Source of the DNA: an uncultured Collinsella sp.
Lineage (GTDB): Bacteria > Actinomycetota > Coriobacteriia > Coriobacteriales > Coriobacteriaceae
NCBI GenBank assembly: GCA_902462065.1
Contig: CABQAK010000004.1
Location: 17,514 to 81,513, forward strand
Reading direction: 5' to 3'
Length of the DNA stretch: 64,000 nucleotides
Position 1 is the stretch's first letter, and every line of letters begins with the position of its first letter. The notes under the pieces were generated by a model that worked only from the letters and a program-made list of their open reading frames with translations, was not told the origin of the DNA and ran no database searches. Of this stretch, positions 53,756 through 63,331 are shown one piece after another. Position numbers and translations under genes: made by a program.

Positions 53756-56700
53756 ATTCGGAGCGCAGGGCCTCCACGGGATCCTTCCTGGACGCGCTAC
53801 GGGCCGGCAGCAGGCCAGCGACAACCGTCAGCAGCACCGAAATTGCAATGAGCGCCAGCGCATCCTGCACGGGCAGGCTCATCAGATTGCGTACCTGTTT
53901 GGCAGCAAGCGCCCAAGCATTGACCGGGAAGCTCACGGCCACCACGACGACAATAGCAAAGACGCCGGCAATGAGGCCCTCGATAAAGGTCTCGGCATTG
54001 AATACGTTGGCCACGTTGCGCTTTGACGCGCCAATCGCGCGTAGGATGCCGATTTCCTTCTTGCGCTCCAGCACGCTGATGTAGGTGATGATGCCGATCA
54101 TGATGGAGCTCACCACCAGGCTGATACTCACGAATGCGATGAGCACCAAGCTGATGGTGTTCACGATGTCGGTCACCGAACCCATGATGATGCCCATGTA
54201 GTCGGTGTACGAGATTGCCTGCTCATCGTGGTCGGCGGCTTTGACCTGCTTGTTGTACGCATCGATGTGATCGAGCACACGCTCCTTGGCCTCAAAGTCG
54301 CGCGGGAAAATCTTAACCGAGATGGGGTCTGCCTCATCCGCATAGCCCAACGTGGTCAGATTGTTGTCGTAGGTGAGCTTCGAAGCCTTGGCATAGCTCA
54401 TCATGAGCGAACTCAGGTCCTCGGCGTCCATGTTGAAATGGATGGCACGAGCAAAGGCACTCGCATCCACACGCATAGCGCTCGCCAGGTTGGCAAAACT
54501 CGAAGACATCTGCGTCGCCATCTGGTCCATGAGCCCCGCCGCGCCCGCTTTGAGCTGAGCTGACACCGTCGCCGCAATCTGATCGCTAATCGACTTCATC
54601 ACCTGATCCATAGCCTGCTGCAGATACGGAGCCAGCTGCTTTTGCACATAGTCGGTCATCGCCTGTTGCAGGCGCTCAACCAGGACATCGCCGCCGAGCG
54701 CTTTGAGCTGAGTCAGGCATTGCTGCGCTGTGGCATCATTCTCAAGATACGTCGAGAATGCGGCAGCGAGCTTTGACGCGTCCCTAAGATCTTCGGGCGA
54801 CAGTGCCCTAAACTGATCAGATTGCAGAAAGCCCTCAAACAGCTGGTTGGCAAGCGTTCCCACCTGCTGCATTTGCTCGGGCGTGAGCTCCAGACCGTCA
54901 AAGATGCCCGAGAAATCTGGGGCCGGTGCTTTTGCCATGATGTCGCTGAAGTCGATATCCTTGCCAACGTCCGAAAGGTCAATGTCCAGCCCGGACAAGT
55001 CAAGACCCGACAGGTCCATACCGCCCGCCGCACCTGAGAGCGCAGACGTATCAAACGAGAACACACTCTTCAGCGCCGCCTCGTCCACGCTGAACATGCT
55101 GCCCAGATCCACGCCTTGCTTGGCCTCGCCTTGCAGTTCGTCGAAGGTTTTGCCCGTAAAGACATCCGTCTCGGGGTGAGCAAGCTGCTCCTGCACAATC
55201 TGCGAATCGGCGGCGCGCTCCATAAGCTGGCGAGTCAGCGCATGCGTATAGGCAATGCCCGGAGACAACGCGCTCGCATTGGCCGTCTCGTTAGGTCGCA
55301 CCACGCCCACAATGTGCACGTCGATACCGTCGGCAACCTTGGCGGCCATAAAGTCGGCGTCGTCAGACATGTCGGTCCACATGCCGGTCTCTTCGTTTTT
55401 GCGATAGGCATCGGCCGGTGACAACACCTTAAACGTCGTGGACAGCGCATCGTCGTAGGTAAAGTCGGTGCCGGTCTCGGGCGTCTCGACCTTGCCGTCG
55501 GCCGCCATGGCACTGTTAACCAGATCGTTGAGCTCATCGATATCCAGCGCGCCGATGCTGTAGAGCGTGTAGTCGCCCACCGTGCCACGACTCGAAAGCA
55601 CCATCACGGCTTCGTTGGCAGACGTGGGCCAATGACCGGCGACGACATCGTACTGGCTGTCGAGCAGGCTCTGGTCTTCAATCATCTCGTTAAAGACCGA
55701 GGTTCCCATGGATTCCATGCTCACCGTTGCCGCCGAGCTCGCGCCTCCGCTCATGGCCTCGGTCATGGCGTTGGGCACCAGCCGGACAGGCTTCTCATCG
55801 CCCTTGCCGGCACGATAGACAACCGGCGATACACCGTAGCCGTACTGAATGGCGTTGACATCTTTGTCGATGCCGTCGCCACCGGCATCGAGCCATGCCT
55901 TAAAGCTCGTCATGTCGTTAGACTTAACGCTCGCAAACATATCCTTTACGGCCGTAACCACGGGAATTTTATCGGTTCCCTTAGCCTTGCTGCCGGCACT
56001 GTCGTCGGACGAATCCACATATTCAGGCGAGTCATCATCCGCAGCCCCCTGTCCGCCCATCATGGACGACAGGTCGTAATCCTGCTTGGAAATGGTGAGC
56101 GGGTAGCTCGAGAGCGTATCCTCCTCGACCTTTTTGATGTAGCCGTTTACGCCGTTGGACAGCGCCAGAATCGCCGCGATACCGATAATGCCAATCGAGC
56201 CCGCAAAGGCAGTCATGGCCGTACGACCCTTCTTGGTCATGAGGTTTCGGGCAGAAAGCCCCAGCGCCGTCACAAAGCTCATCGAGGTTTTGCGCGTAGG
56301 CTTGGCCTCACGACGCGCGGCCTTGGCAACATCAAAGGGATCGGAATCGTCGGTAATCCTGCCGTCCGCCAGGTTGACGATGCGCGTGGCATATTGGTAC
56401 GCCAGCTCGGGATTATGCGTGACCATGATGACCAGGCGGTCGCGCGCCACGTCCTTAAGCAAGTCCATGACCTGTACGGATGTCGTTGAATCCAAGGCGC
56501 CGGTCGGCTCGTCGGCCAGCACGATCTCGGGATCATTGATCAGGGCGCGGGCGATGGCCACGCGTTGCATCTGTCCACCCGAAAGCTGGCTCGGGCGCTT
56601 GTTAACATGCTCCCCCAAGCCGACTTTCTCCAACGCCTCGCGTGCACGCTGGCAGCGCTCGGCATGCCCCACGCCCGTGAGCGTAAGCGCCAGCTCCACG

Positions 56701-57008
56701 TTTTCCAAAATGGTCTGATGCGGAATGAGGTTATAGCTTTGGAACACAAAGCCGATGCGGTTGTTACGGTAGGCATCCCAATCGCGATCGCGAAAGTCCT
56801 TGGTCGAGATGCCGTCGATGAGCAGGTCGCCGGAATCGAAATGATCGAGTCCACCGATTACGTTGAGCATCGTAGTTTTGCCCGAGCCCGAGGGGCCCAG
56901 AATGGCCACGAACTCGTTATCGCGAAAAGACAGGCTTACGTCGTCGAGCGCCACCTGCGTAAACGACTGCGTAACGTACCTTTTGCAAATACCCTTGAGC
57001 TCCAGCAT
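53754..57008 (-). CDS. Fused ABC ATPase-FtsX permease with large extracytoplasmic domain
   Basis: 1084 residues. ATPase (1-230): Walker A GPSGSGKTT, signature LSGGQMQRVAIARAL, Walker B VLADEPTGALDS. Then a membrane helix near 265-290, a roughly 500-residue extracytoplasmic part with many charged and Asp/Gly-rich stretches, and three C-terminal FtsX helices (about 925-955, 985-1010, 1035-1060) with ERKKEIGILRAIGA. This is a MacB/YtrF-like layout with both functions in one chain. Such fused proteins act in lipoprotein, peptide or cell-wall-stress transport; no partner is visible. GAGAGG upstream supports the ATG at 57008; the earlier ATG at 57041 is unlikely. Confidence 0.88.
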   Translation of the reverse strand: MLELKGICKRYVTQSFTQVALDDVSLSFRDNEFVAILGPSGSGKTTMLNVIGGLDHFDSGDLLIDGISTKDFRDRDWDAYRNNRIGFVFQSYNLIPHQTILENVELALTLTGVGHAERCQRAREALEKVGLGEHVNKRPSQLSGGQMQRVAIARALINDPEIVLADEPTGALDSTTSVQVMDLLKDVARDRLVIMVTHNPELAYQYATRIVNLADGRITDDSDPFDVAKAARREAKPTRKTSMSFVTALGLSARNLMTKKGRTAMTAFAGSIGIIGIAAILALSNGVNGYIKKVEEDTLSSYPLTISKQDYDLSSMMGGQGAADDDSPEYVDSSDDSAGSKAKGTDKIPVVTAVKDMFASVKSNDMTSFKAWLDAGGDGIDKDVNAIQYGYGVSPVVYRAGKGDEKPVRLVPNAMTEAMSGGASSAATVSMESMGTSVFNEMIEDQSLLDSQYDVVAGHWPTSANEAVMVLSSRGTVGDYTLYSIGALDIDELNDLVNSAMAADGKVETPETGTDFTYDDALSTTFKVLSPADAYRKNEETGMWTDMSDDADFMAAKVADGIDVHIVGVVRPNETANASALSPGIAYTHALTRQLMERAADSQIVQEQLAHPETDVFTGKTFDELQGEAKQGVDLGSMFSVDEAALKSVFSFDTSALSGAAGGMDLSGLDLSGLDIDLSDVGKDIDFSDIMAKAPAPDFSGIFDGLELTPEQMQQVGTLANQLFEGFLQSDQFRALSPEDLRDASKLAAAFSTYLENDATAQQCLTQLKALGGDVLVERLQQAMTDYVQKQLAPYLQQAMDQVMKSISDQIAATVSAQLKAGAAGLMDQMATQMSSSFANLASAMRVDASAFARAIHFNMDAEDLSSLMMSYAKASKLTYDNNLTTLGYADEADPISVKIFPRDFEAKERVLDHIDAYNKQVKAADHDEQAISYTDYMGIIMGSVTDIVNTISLVLIAFVSISLVVSSIMIGIITYISVLERKKEIGILRAIGASKRNVANVFNAETFIEGLIAGVFAIVVVVAVSFPVNAWALAAKQVRNLMSLPVQDALALIAISVLLTVVAGLLPARSASRKDPVEALRSE

Positions 57009-57161
57009 GGACGGCAACCTCTCCCACGCGGGCACGTTCACCCGCTCTCCCCCGCCGTTCGTATTCGACGCGTTTGTCCTACTCTATCCCCATTTTTTGC
57101 CGGCGCCAGTGAGGAATGTAACGAAGCACGCCAAAAAACGAACGGGACGGCGCCTAAAAGA

Positions 57162-57183
57162 AGAGGTCCCGAGCGGGACCTCT
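57162..57183 (-). terminator. Terminator of the TlpA operon
   Basis: AGAGGTCCC / GGGACCTCT arms, 4-nt loop, followed on the minus strand by TCTTCTTTTA, 80 bp after the TlpA stop. Confidence 0.75.
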
Positions 57184-57262
57184 GTATGGTGGAGATTATC
57201 TTGAAAGGCAGCGGACTACTCTGCACAGCGGCGCGCGATCCTCGCCATGCTTTACGCGTTTT

Positions 57263-58234
57263 CTACTGCTCGCTATTCGCAATCGCCTGGTCGATAAGTT
57301 TGTTGAGTGCTGCGCGCTGCTCGGCGGAGCTGATGGCTCCCACGATTGGATCCCCTACGATATTGCCATTCTGATCGATGACATACGTTGTCGGGAACGA
57401 GAACAAATTTGACGTGAACTTACCGGCCTCGCTATCCGACTTGAACCAGATGTTCTTATACGTCACGCCCTTCTTGCTCAGCACGTCCTTGGCATCTGCA
57501 ATCTCGCCCTTGTTGCCATCGAGCGTAAAGGAATTGACGCCCACGACCTGGCCGCCCTTCTTGGCAAGCTCCTGATTCAGTTTCTCAAGATCGCCCAGCT
57601 CGCCCACGCACGGCTTGCAAGTAGTGAACCAGAAGTTCATGACGGTGACCTTGTTCTTAGAGAACAGCTCGTCGCTGTTCACGTCGTTGCCATCCAGGTC
57701 CTTGCCCGTAAAGCTGGGGAACTTCGTCGCCTCGTTCGAAGCATTGGCACCAGCCGTCATGCCAGCGGTCGAAGCGTCGACGCTCTCGCCTGCACTCGGC
57801 GTGCTTCCACAGCCGGGGAACTCCTTCTCCAGGCTCTCGAGCTTGTCCTCGATCTCCTTGATCTGCTTCGCACCGGCCTTGAGCGTCTTAAGCTCATCCG
57901 CCGTGAACTCATCCTTGGCACCGTCGATGGTCTTGAGCAGGAAATCGCCGTAATTGCTGCCGTCCTCAATCATTGCCGAGTCTTTATTTGCCGCATTGAA
58001 TACCTTTTCCCACAGCGCGTTATCACTCGAAAAGATCTCGTTCTCCTTCTGCATGAGCTTCGCATACAGCTCGGCGGCCTCGTCGGCATTGGTCGGCTTC
58101 TGCGCAGTGAGTTCTGCGATCTTAGGATCGGAGCTCGCAGATTCGCTCGCATTGCCACCGGGTGCCGAACATGCCACAAGACACAAGGCCAATACCGGCA
58201 CCATAAACAGGGCCGCAATCTTAGAAAGCTTCAT
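57263..58234 (-). CDS. TlpA/ResA-like thioredoxin lipoprotein
   Basis: 323 residues. Signal with lipobox LVAC (Cys near 22), a low-complexity Ser/Ala-rich linker, a long charged helical region, then a thioredoxin-like redoxin domain (about 165-320) with active site TTCKPC and a cis-Pro region FSFPTTYV. Extracellular, membrane-anchored thiol-disulfide reductase; partners are presumably secreted proteins or maturation factors. GGAGGA lies 6 nt before the second ATG (58234) but directly against the first (58240), so the second is preferred. Second gene after the NapH-like protein. Confidence 0.88.
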   Translation of the reverse strand: MKLSKIAALFMVPVLALCLVACSAPGGNASESASSDPKIAELTAQKPTNADEAAELYAKLMQKENEIFSSDNALWEKVFNAANKDSAMIEDGSNYGDFLLKTIDGAKDEFTADELKTLKAGAKQIKEIEDKLESLEKEFPGCGSTPSAGESVDASTAGMTAGANASNEATKFPSFTGKDLDGNDVNSDELFSKNKVTVMNFWFTTCKPCVGELGDLEKLNQELAKKGGQVVGVNSFTLDGNKGEIADAKDVLSKKGVTYKNIWFKSDSEAGKFTSNLFSFPTTYVIDQNGNIVGDPIVGAISSAEQRAALNKLIDQAIANSEQ

Positions 58235-58263
58235 AGTCATTCCTCCGTTTTGTCGAAGCTTGT

Positions 58264-59166
58264 TTACTTTTTATCGGCGGTCAAGGGAAGCTTTTCCGCC
58301 GACACATCCAGGCCATAGCGATAGCTAATGGCATCGACGGGACAGGCCCCGATGCACTTTCCGCACCGGATACATTCGGCATGATTGGGCGCGCGGACCA
58401 CATCGACGTCCATCTGACAAACCCTTGAACACTTGCCGCACGAGACGCATTTGCACGCGTCAACCCGAATCCCCAACAAGGACACCCTATTCATGAGTGC
58501 ATAGAATGCACCGAGCGGGCAAATCCATTTGCAAAAGGGGCGATAGAACAAAACGCTCAGCACTACCACGGCAATGAGAACGGCAAGTTTCCAGGTAAAG
58601 AGCTGCCCCAGCGCAGATCGAATGCCGGCGTTGGCAATGGCCAGCGGAATGGCGCCCTCGAGCACACCCTGCGGACAGATGTACTTACAAAAGAACGGAT
58701 CTCCCATCCCCAGATCATTGACCACCAGCACAGGCAGCAATACCACAGCAAACAGCAGCACGACGTACTTGATGTACGTGAGCGGCTTGAGCTTTTTCGT
58801 GGAGAACTTTTTGCCGGGAATCTTGTGGAGCAGCTCCTGCAGCCAGCCAAACGGGCACAGAAAGCCGCATACAAAGCGTCCCAGCAGCACACCGAGCAAA
58901 ATGAGCGTACCGGTGACGTAGTAAGAAAAGTTGAACTTGGATGAACCTACTACCGACTGGAACGACCCGATGGGGCACGCACCCGATGCCGCGGGGCACG
59001 AATAGCAATTAAGTCCAGGCACGCAGACGGTTTTTCCCGCGCCCTGATAGATGCCGCCTTTGGCAAAGTTTGGCAGGTGAATGTTGGTGACGAGCGTCGC
59101 CGCCGCCTGAATGAATCCGCGAAATCGGGCCAAAACATGCGACGCAGTGTTTTCTCTTTTATCCAA
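58264..59166 (-). CDS. NapH/CcoG-like 4Fe-4S membrane protein
   Basis: 300 residues. Membrane helices around cysteine-rich loops (CVPGLNCYSCPAASGACPIG, shown in parts as CVPGLNCYSCP and ASGACPIG; FVCGFLCPFGW; CKYICPQG; CKWICPLG), then two 4Fe-4S ferredoxin sites CVSCGKCSRVCQ and CIRCGKCIGACP. It would carry electrons across the membrane, here probably to TlpA. TTG start at 59166 overlaps the stop of the tiny CXXC gene (TTGGATAA). Upstream codons are in frame but not homologous. Confidence 0.85.
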   Translation of the reverse strand: MDKRENTASHVLARFRGFIQAAATLVTNIHLPNFAKGGIYQGAGKTVCVPGLNCYSCPAASGACPIGSFQSVVGSSKFNFSYYVTGTLILLGVLLGRFVCGFLCPFGWLQELLHKIPGKKFSTKKLKPLTYIKYVVLLFAVVLLPVLVVNDLGMGDPFFCKYICPQGVLEGAIPLAIANAGIRSALGQLFTWKLAVLIAVVVLSVLFYRPFCKWICPLGAFYALMNRVSLLGIRVDACKCVSCGKCSRVCQMDVDVVRAPNHAECIRCGKCIGACPVDAISYRYGLDVSAEKLPLTADKK

Positions 59167-59305
59167 TTCCGATACACTCCAAGCACAGCCTAATCGCTTT
59201 GGCCAGCACGGCATCCGCCTCGCCACGCATAACGCCAAAGCACACCATGACAATTCCGACGATCAACAAAGCGACCTGTACCACGGGTTTTACCGCTTTG
59301 AACAA
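59159..59305 (-). CDS. CD1871A-family small CXXC protein
   Basis: 48 residues. A hydrophobic helix (VALLIVGIVMVCFGVM, about 11-26), then RGEADAVLAKAIRLCLECIGIG, ending in the CLECIGIG motif typical of CD1871A proteins from C. difficile and related anaerobes. Likely a membrane-bound partner of the 4Fe-4S/TlpA system. TTG start with AAAGGAG 8 nt upstream; its TAA overlaps the TTG of the ferredoxin gene. Too short for a normal ORF call but supported by family motif and coupling. Confidence 0.82.
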   Translation of the reverse strand: MFKAVKPVVQVALLIVGIVMVCFGVMRGEADAVLAKAIRLCLECIGIG

Positions 59306-59395
59306 CCTGACCACTCCTTTCGTTACGCGACCATTGGACCATATCGGCTATAAAATCCGTGTTAAGCGCGATTTGAAATGTGCAAGGAGACTGTT

Positions 59396-60070
59396 ATGCG
59401 TATTTTGATCGTCGAGGACGAGCGGGCGCTGTGTGACGCAATCGCGCGCAGCTTGCGAAACTTGGCGTACAGTGTCGACTGCTGTCACGACGGACAGGAG
59501 GCGCTCGACCTACTGGACGTTGAGGCCTTCGACCTCGTGGTACTCGACCTCAACCTTCCCCGCATCGACGGCATGACCGTACTCAGGAAACTTAGGAAAA
59601 CTGACTGCGAGACTAAGGTAATGATTCTGTCCGCACGTGGCGAAGTATCCGACAAAGTCGCCGGACTCGATGCCGGCGCCAACGATTACCTCACCAAGCC
59701 GTTTCATCTGGACGAGCTTGCGGCAAGGATTCGCAGCCTTACCCTCAGACGCTTTACACAAAGCGACATAGCTTTAACCTGCGGAAAGCTCAGCTTTGAC
59801 ACCAAGGCGCGCATCGCTTCCGTGAACAGCGAGGCTTTATCTCTTACGCGCAAGGAAACGGGAATCTTGGAATACCTGATGCTTAATCAGGGGCGTCCGG
59901 TAAGTCAAGAAGAGCTTATCGAGCACGTTTGGGATAGCAGCGTGAACAGCTTTAGCAACGCAACCCGCGTTCATATTTCGTCGCTCCGAAAAAAGTTGCG
60001 CAGCGCTTTGGGATACGACCCGATTCGCAATCGGATTGGAGAGGGCTACGTTATGGAGGATAACGAATGA
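59396..60070 (+). CDS. OmpR-family response regulator
   Basis: 224 residues. Receiver (1-115; EDER, Asp in VLDLNLPRIDG, Lys in TKPF) and winged-helix effector (about 125-222; RVHISSLRKKL). AAGGAGA at 59384-59390 fixes the start, excluding the longer frame at 59378. It overlaps the kinase gene by 4 bp. Divergent from the CXXC/ferredoxin/TlpA operon, which it probably controls. Confidence 0.92.
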   Translation: MRILIVEDERALCDAIARSLRNLAYSVDCCHDGQEALDLLDVEAFDLVVLDLNLPRIDGMTVLRKLRKTDCETKVMILSARGEVSDKVAGLDAGANDYLTKPFHLDELAARIRSLTLRRFTQSDIALTCGKLSFDTKARIASVNSEALSLTRKETGILEYLMLNQGRPVSQEELIEHVWDSSVNSFSNATRVHISSLRKKLRSALGYDPIRNRIGEGYVMEDNE

Positions 60071-61206
60071 AAAGGCTTTCGCTGCAATGGCGCATAACGA
60101 TTATGACGGCACTGCTCACGTGTGCGGCATGCGTGCTGACAAACTGCCTGGTCGGCTATACGGGCATGCGCTACATGGATGCCATCGGCAGTAACATCTC
60201 GGCCTTTAACGCAACCGGCGAAGATTCGCCCCAGGCGTTCGACCCAACGAAAGCGACCCCCGATGACAAAGTCACGATCGTCGTAAACGACGCACAGGAG
60301 TCTTTTGGCACGACAACCTGGTGCATCACGGCTGGAGTCACACTCCTTGGCGGCGTGCTGGCATACTTTGTGAGCGGCCGTGCGCTCAAACCGCTACGGG
60401 CTTTTGCCGCCCAGGTTGAGCGTGTGCAGCCTGACAACCTAAGCGAAATCAGACTCAGTGAAGATGTGCCCACCGAGCTACAACGATGCAGCGCCTCTTT
60501 CAACGACATGATCTCCCGTCTTGGCGAAGGGTTCTCTGCACAGCGTCAGTTTACCGGCAACGCCGCACACGAGCTGCGCACCCCGCTCGCCCTTATGCAA
60601 GCACAGATTGAACTATTCATCTCCGAGCACTCCGGTTTGCAACCCGAAACAGCCGAGCTGCTCGGCCTGCTACAAGAACAAACCGAGCGCATGTCTCGAA
60701 TGACCAAGGTATTGCTCGAGATGAGCGAGCTCCGCAGCGTTCCTTGCGAGGACGATGTGGAACTTGGTCCCTTGTCCGAAGAGGTCCTCACCGACCTTGC
60801 GCCACTTGCCGAAAATAAGGGCATAGCCCTCAATTGTGCTGGAGACGCTTTAGTAATCGGGAGCGACACGCTCCTCTATCGGCTGGTGTTTAACCTGGTC
60901 GAAAATGCCATCCGTTACAGCCACCCCGGCTCGACTGTCAACGTCTCCATCCGCGACAACGACAGCCACGTGTTCCTGCGAGTCGAGAACCAGGGCCCGG
61001 GAATACCCAAGCAGTACCGAGAGAGCATCTTCCAGCCGTTCTTTCGCCTGGATAAATCCCGCAGCAGGGCATACGGCGGCGCAGGACTCGGGCTAGCGCT
61101 CGTTTGGGAGATTGCAGCGCTTCACGGTGGCGCTGTAGAGGTCGAAACAAGTTCCGAGAACGGAACCGTGATGCTCGTGACCCTCTCAAAGGGGGCCACC
61201 ACGTGA
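60067..61206 (+). CDS. Sensor histidine kinase
   Basis: 379 residues. Two membrane helices (about 12-32, 82-102) around a small external segment, HAMP-like region, HisKA (H-box NAAHELRTPLAL), HATPase with NLVENAIRYS, NQGPGIP and GGAGLGLALV. Partner of the regulator just upstream (ATGA overlap). Signal unknown; redox or thiol stress would fit the adjoining operon (inference). Confidence 0.9.
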   Translation: MKRLSLQWRITIMTALLTCAACVLTNCLVGYTGMRYMDAIGSNISAFNATGEDSPQAFDPTKATPDDKVTIVVNDAQESFGTTTWCITAGVTLLGGVLAYFVSGRALKPLRAFAAQVERVQPDNLSEIRLSEDVPTELQRCSASFNDMISRLGEGFSAQRQFTGNAAHELRTPLALMQAQIELFISEHSGLQPETAELLGLLQEQTERMSRMTKVLLEMSELRSVPCEDDVELGPLSEEVLTDLAPLAENKGIALNCAGDALVIGSDTLLYRLVFNLVENAIRYSHPGSTVNVSIRDNDSHVFLRVENQGPGIPKQYRESIFQPFFRLDKSRSRAYGGAGLGLALVWEIAALHGGAVEVETSSENGTVMLVTLSKGATT

Positions 61207-61236
61207 TCCGACTGTCCAGGGGTCCCACTCGGCATT

Positions 61237-61703
61237 GTGAAACGCGTCCCAAAACTTGGACATGAGAAATGGGGGGCAGTTCGCATCTATGCCGAGGACG
61301 AAGTCCTGGCGGGGATTCAGGATGCGCAGAGGAAGCTTACGACTGAAACCCCGACAGAGTCGTGACCGTCGGCGGCAACTGTATGGTGTCGCTTGCTCTC
61401 TTCGATTACCTGCACGGGAAATACGAGAACGTTGGAATCGTCTGGATCTATGCGCATCCAGATGTATCCACGCTGAATGATGGCTACCCCAACGCTCACG
61501 CCATGGTACTTGGCAGCCTTTTGGGACAGGGTGCACCGCAACTCGTTTCGCGGATGCGGCATCCGGTGTTTAAGCCGAACGACGTCCTGCATGTCGAGAT
61601 ACAGCAGTTCCACGACTATCAGGAAGTTTGCTTAAACAAGCATAGGTGTTGCGGTTTTAGCCGATGTCCTCATGGAGGAAAACGACATGCTGGGTCTGTC
61701 TGA
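61237..61703 (+). pseudogene. Decayed arginase/agmatinase-family gene
   Basis: Fragments in two frames. The first (61237-61367) gives ...VLAGIQDAQRKLTTETPTES and stops; the second, shifted near 61366, gives VTVGGNCMVSLALFDYLHGK and IVWIYAHPDVSTLNDGYPNA, then AHAMVLGSLLG. These match the arginase fold: GGDCS, where D is lost (GGNCM), and W(I/V)DAHPD, where the first metal Asp is Tyr (WIYAHPD). The N-terminal and C-terminal thirds are missing. Remnant of ureohydrolase metabolism. Confidence 0.78.
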
Positions 61704-62008
61704 TTAAAGTCCAACAGTTTCCATGAGGCATCTAGCGCGGTAAAAGCTAAAGACCCGGGAGACCCCAAACTGTCAACCATCTTTACGGCTGCAAGGGAAA
61801 CGGACAAGACGGCCCCCCTCTCGCTCCTATCCGAAACGGCGCTTGAACACGGCTGGATTGCAGCGAATGTCTCCGCCATGCCCGGCATGCTCGAAGATAT
61901 CATCGAGCACACAAAGGAGGCCGCAGGCCGTTACCTCTCGCAGCCCCATACACGCGTGAGCGGAGTTCAAGTTGGGCGGCGGGGGCGGTTTAGCGCGCCA
62001 ATATAATC
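61704..62008 (+). pseudogene. Decayed AAA ATPase (third paralog)
   Basis: A single open stretch aligns to the start of ATPase 1: LSTIFTAARETDKTAPLSLL against LTSIFSGARGTGKTALMSSL, then EHGWIAANVSAMPGMLEDI against SHGWIAVKTTALPGMLEEI. The Walker A glycines are lost (AARETDKT) and it ends at a TAA at 62006-62008 after about 95 codons. No start codon. Clear remnant of the same family. Confidence 0.85.
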
Positions 62009-62234
62009 AAATCGTGCACTTCCAAAGCCTCTCGTCTACGTGGTGTACCGTCGTCTCCCCTTTTATTAGAGTTGGGCGATTTTCGGGCACCCGAGCTGAA
62101 CTCAAATTGAACTCAACGATGCCTTATCGGTCGAGGGCTTCCTAGCGAGAATATACAGAGGCGCACATTTCGCAGGGAACCTCCCATTCGTTATCATATC
62201 GGGATGCTGTCAAGGCGGCGTCAATGCGTTCGAC

Positions 62235-62918
62235 CTACACCTTCTCGCTTTCCGAGGCTTCGTCTGCAGGACCATCGGAATCGATACGGAATCGATCGGC
62301 ATACCATTCATCCGAAGCAATCACCTTATGGAGCATCTGGAGATGCAGGTCGACATAGTGGCAGAACGCCTTGCCGCATTCCACGAGAGACGCATTGTTT
62401 CTCTCGTTGGGCTCGGCTCCAAAATTAAACTCGACCTCATAGCCCTCCCCAGGCACACCCATGCTCGGCAGAATATCAGTGGAGAAGTGGACGAATCCAG
62501 ACGTCATCTTATATACATCTTTTACCTTTGGATCGGACTTCTCGAGTAAGTCTTGAAGTCTTCCATCGGACATCTTCTCACCCGAGAAATCTTTCAGCTT
62601 GTTCACAGGCACACCTTGAAACACCTGCTTGAGAAAGTCATCCTGGTCTTCGGCGGCGAATAACGCGAATGTCCGCAGGCAGACTCCAACCTGTGCGCGG
62701 AGAAGCTGGGCGACGCAAACAAGATTCCTCGACTCGAGCATGGAGATGAATCCGTCTATCAGTCTCATCGCATACTCAGAGGAGGATGCCAGATATAGAT
62801 CCCATTGGGTAAAGTCGCCGTTCATGAAGGGAATCACTGCATTGCGCTCGGCGACTCTCAAGGCACTCAGGCTTTGTTCTATTTTCCCAGCTTCTTGTTT
62901 GAACTGTTCGCTATCCAA
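62235..62918 (-). CDS. Hypothetical helical protein
   Basis: 227 residues, not recognised. Mostly helical and acidic, no signal or membrane segment; a cluster near 150-180 (KMTSGFVHFSTDILPSMGVP) and HYVDLHLQMLHKVI may belong to an uncharacterised DUF fold with a few histidines. GGGGGCA lies before the ATG. Next to decayed genes; could be part of the same acquired region. Function unknown. Confidence 0.65.
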   Translation of the reverse strand: MDSEQFKQEAGKIEQSLSALRVAERNAVIPFMNGDFTQWDLYLASSSEYAMRLIDGFISMLESRNLVCVAQLLRAQVGVCLRTFALFAAEDQDDFLKQVFQGVPVNKLKDFSGEKMSDGRLQDLLEKSDPKVKDVYKMTSGFVHFSTDILPSMGVPGEGYEVEFNFGAEPNERNNASLVECGKAFCHYVDLHLQMLHKVIASDEWYADRFRIDSDGPADEASESEKV

Positions 62919-63074
62919 AATGCCCCCAAATGCCGGCTTCTCAACAAATCAAAAAAGCAAGAGAGACAGAGATTAGGTTCATGCTCCACTGAACCCGCGC
63001 TTCCAGTCGAGGTACTCCCCCTCGAAGATCTCCCCGGAGTCCCGTCTCTCGCGCCCCTCACGGAACTGTCCATA

Positions 63075-63170
63075 TCAGTGTAGCCAATCCAAGCACAGCC
63101 CCACCGCACGGCCCAGTCGCTTCCGATCCTGCGTGGCCCCGTGAAGGCGGAAGGGCGTGGCTGTCATCAT
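63075..63170 (-). CDS. Possible 31-residue peptide
   Basis: A short frame with a good AGAAAGGAAC site before ATG-ATG. The peptide ends RLGRAVGLCLDWLH, faintly like the C-terminus of the CD1871A protein (AKAIRLCLE). May be a remnant or leader; the surrounding 62919-63331 shows no other gene. Confidence 0.25.
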   Translation of the reverse strand: MMTATPFRLHGATQDRKRLGRAVGLCLDWLH

Positions 63171-63331
63171 CGCGTTCCTTTCTCCTCGTACTTCTTTGGG
63201 CATGCGTCACGGGCCCCCGCGCGGCGCCGAGAGCGAATCGGCGCAGGCTTGGGGCCAGTTGCGCAGAGGTTGAGGTTCGGGTTTCGCCGGCTTACGCAGC
63301 TTGGCGGGCAGAGCGCCCGGGCTCGCTGCGC

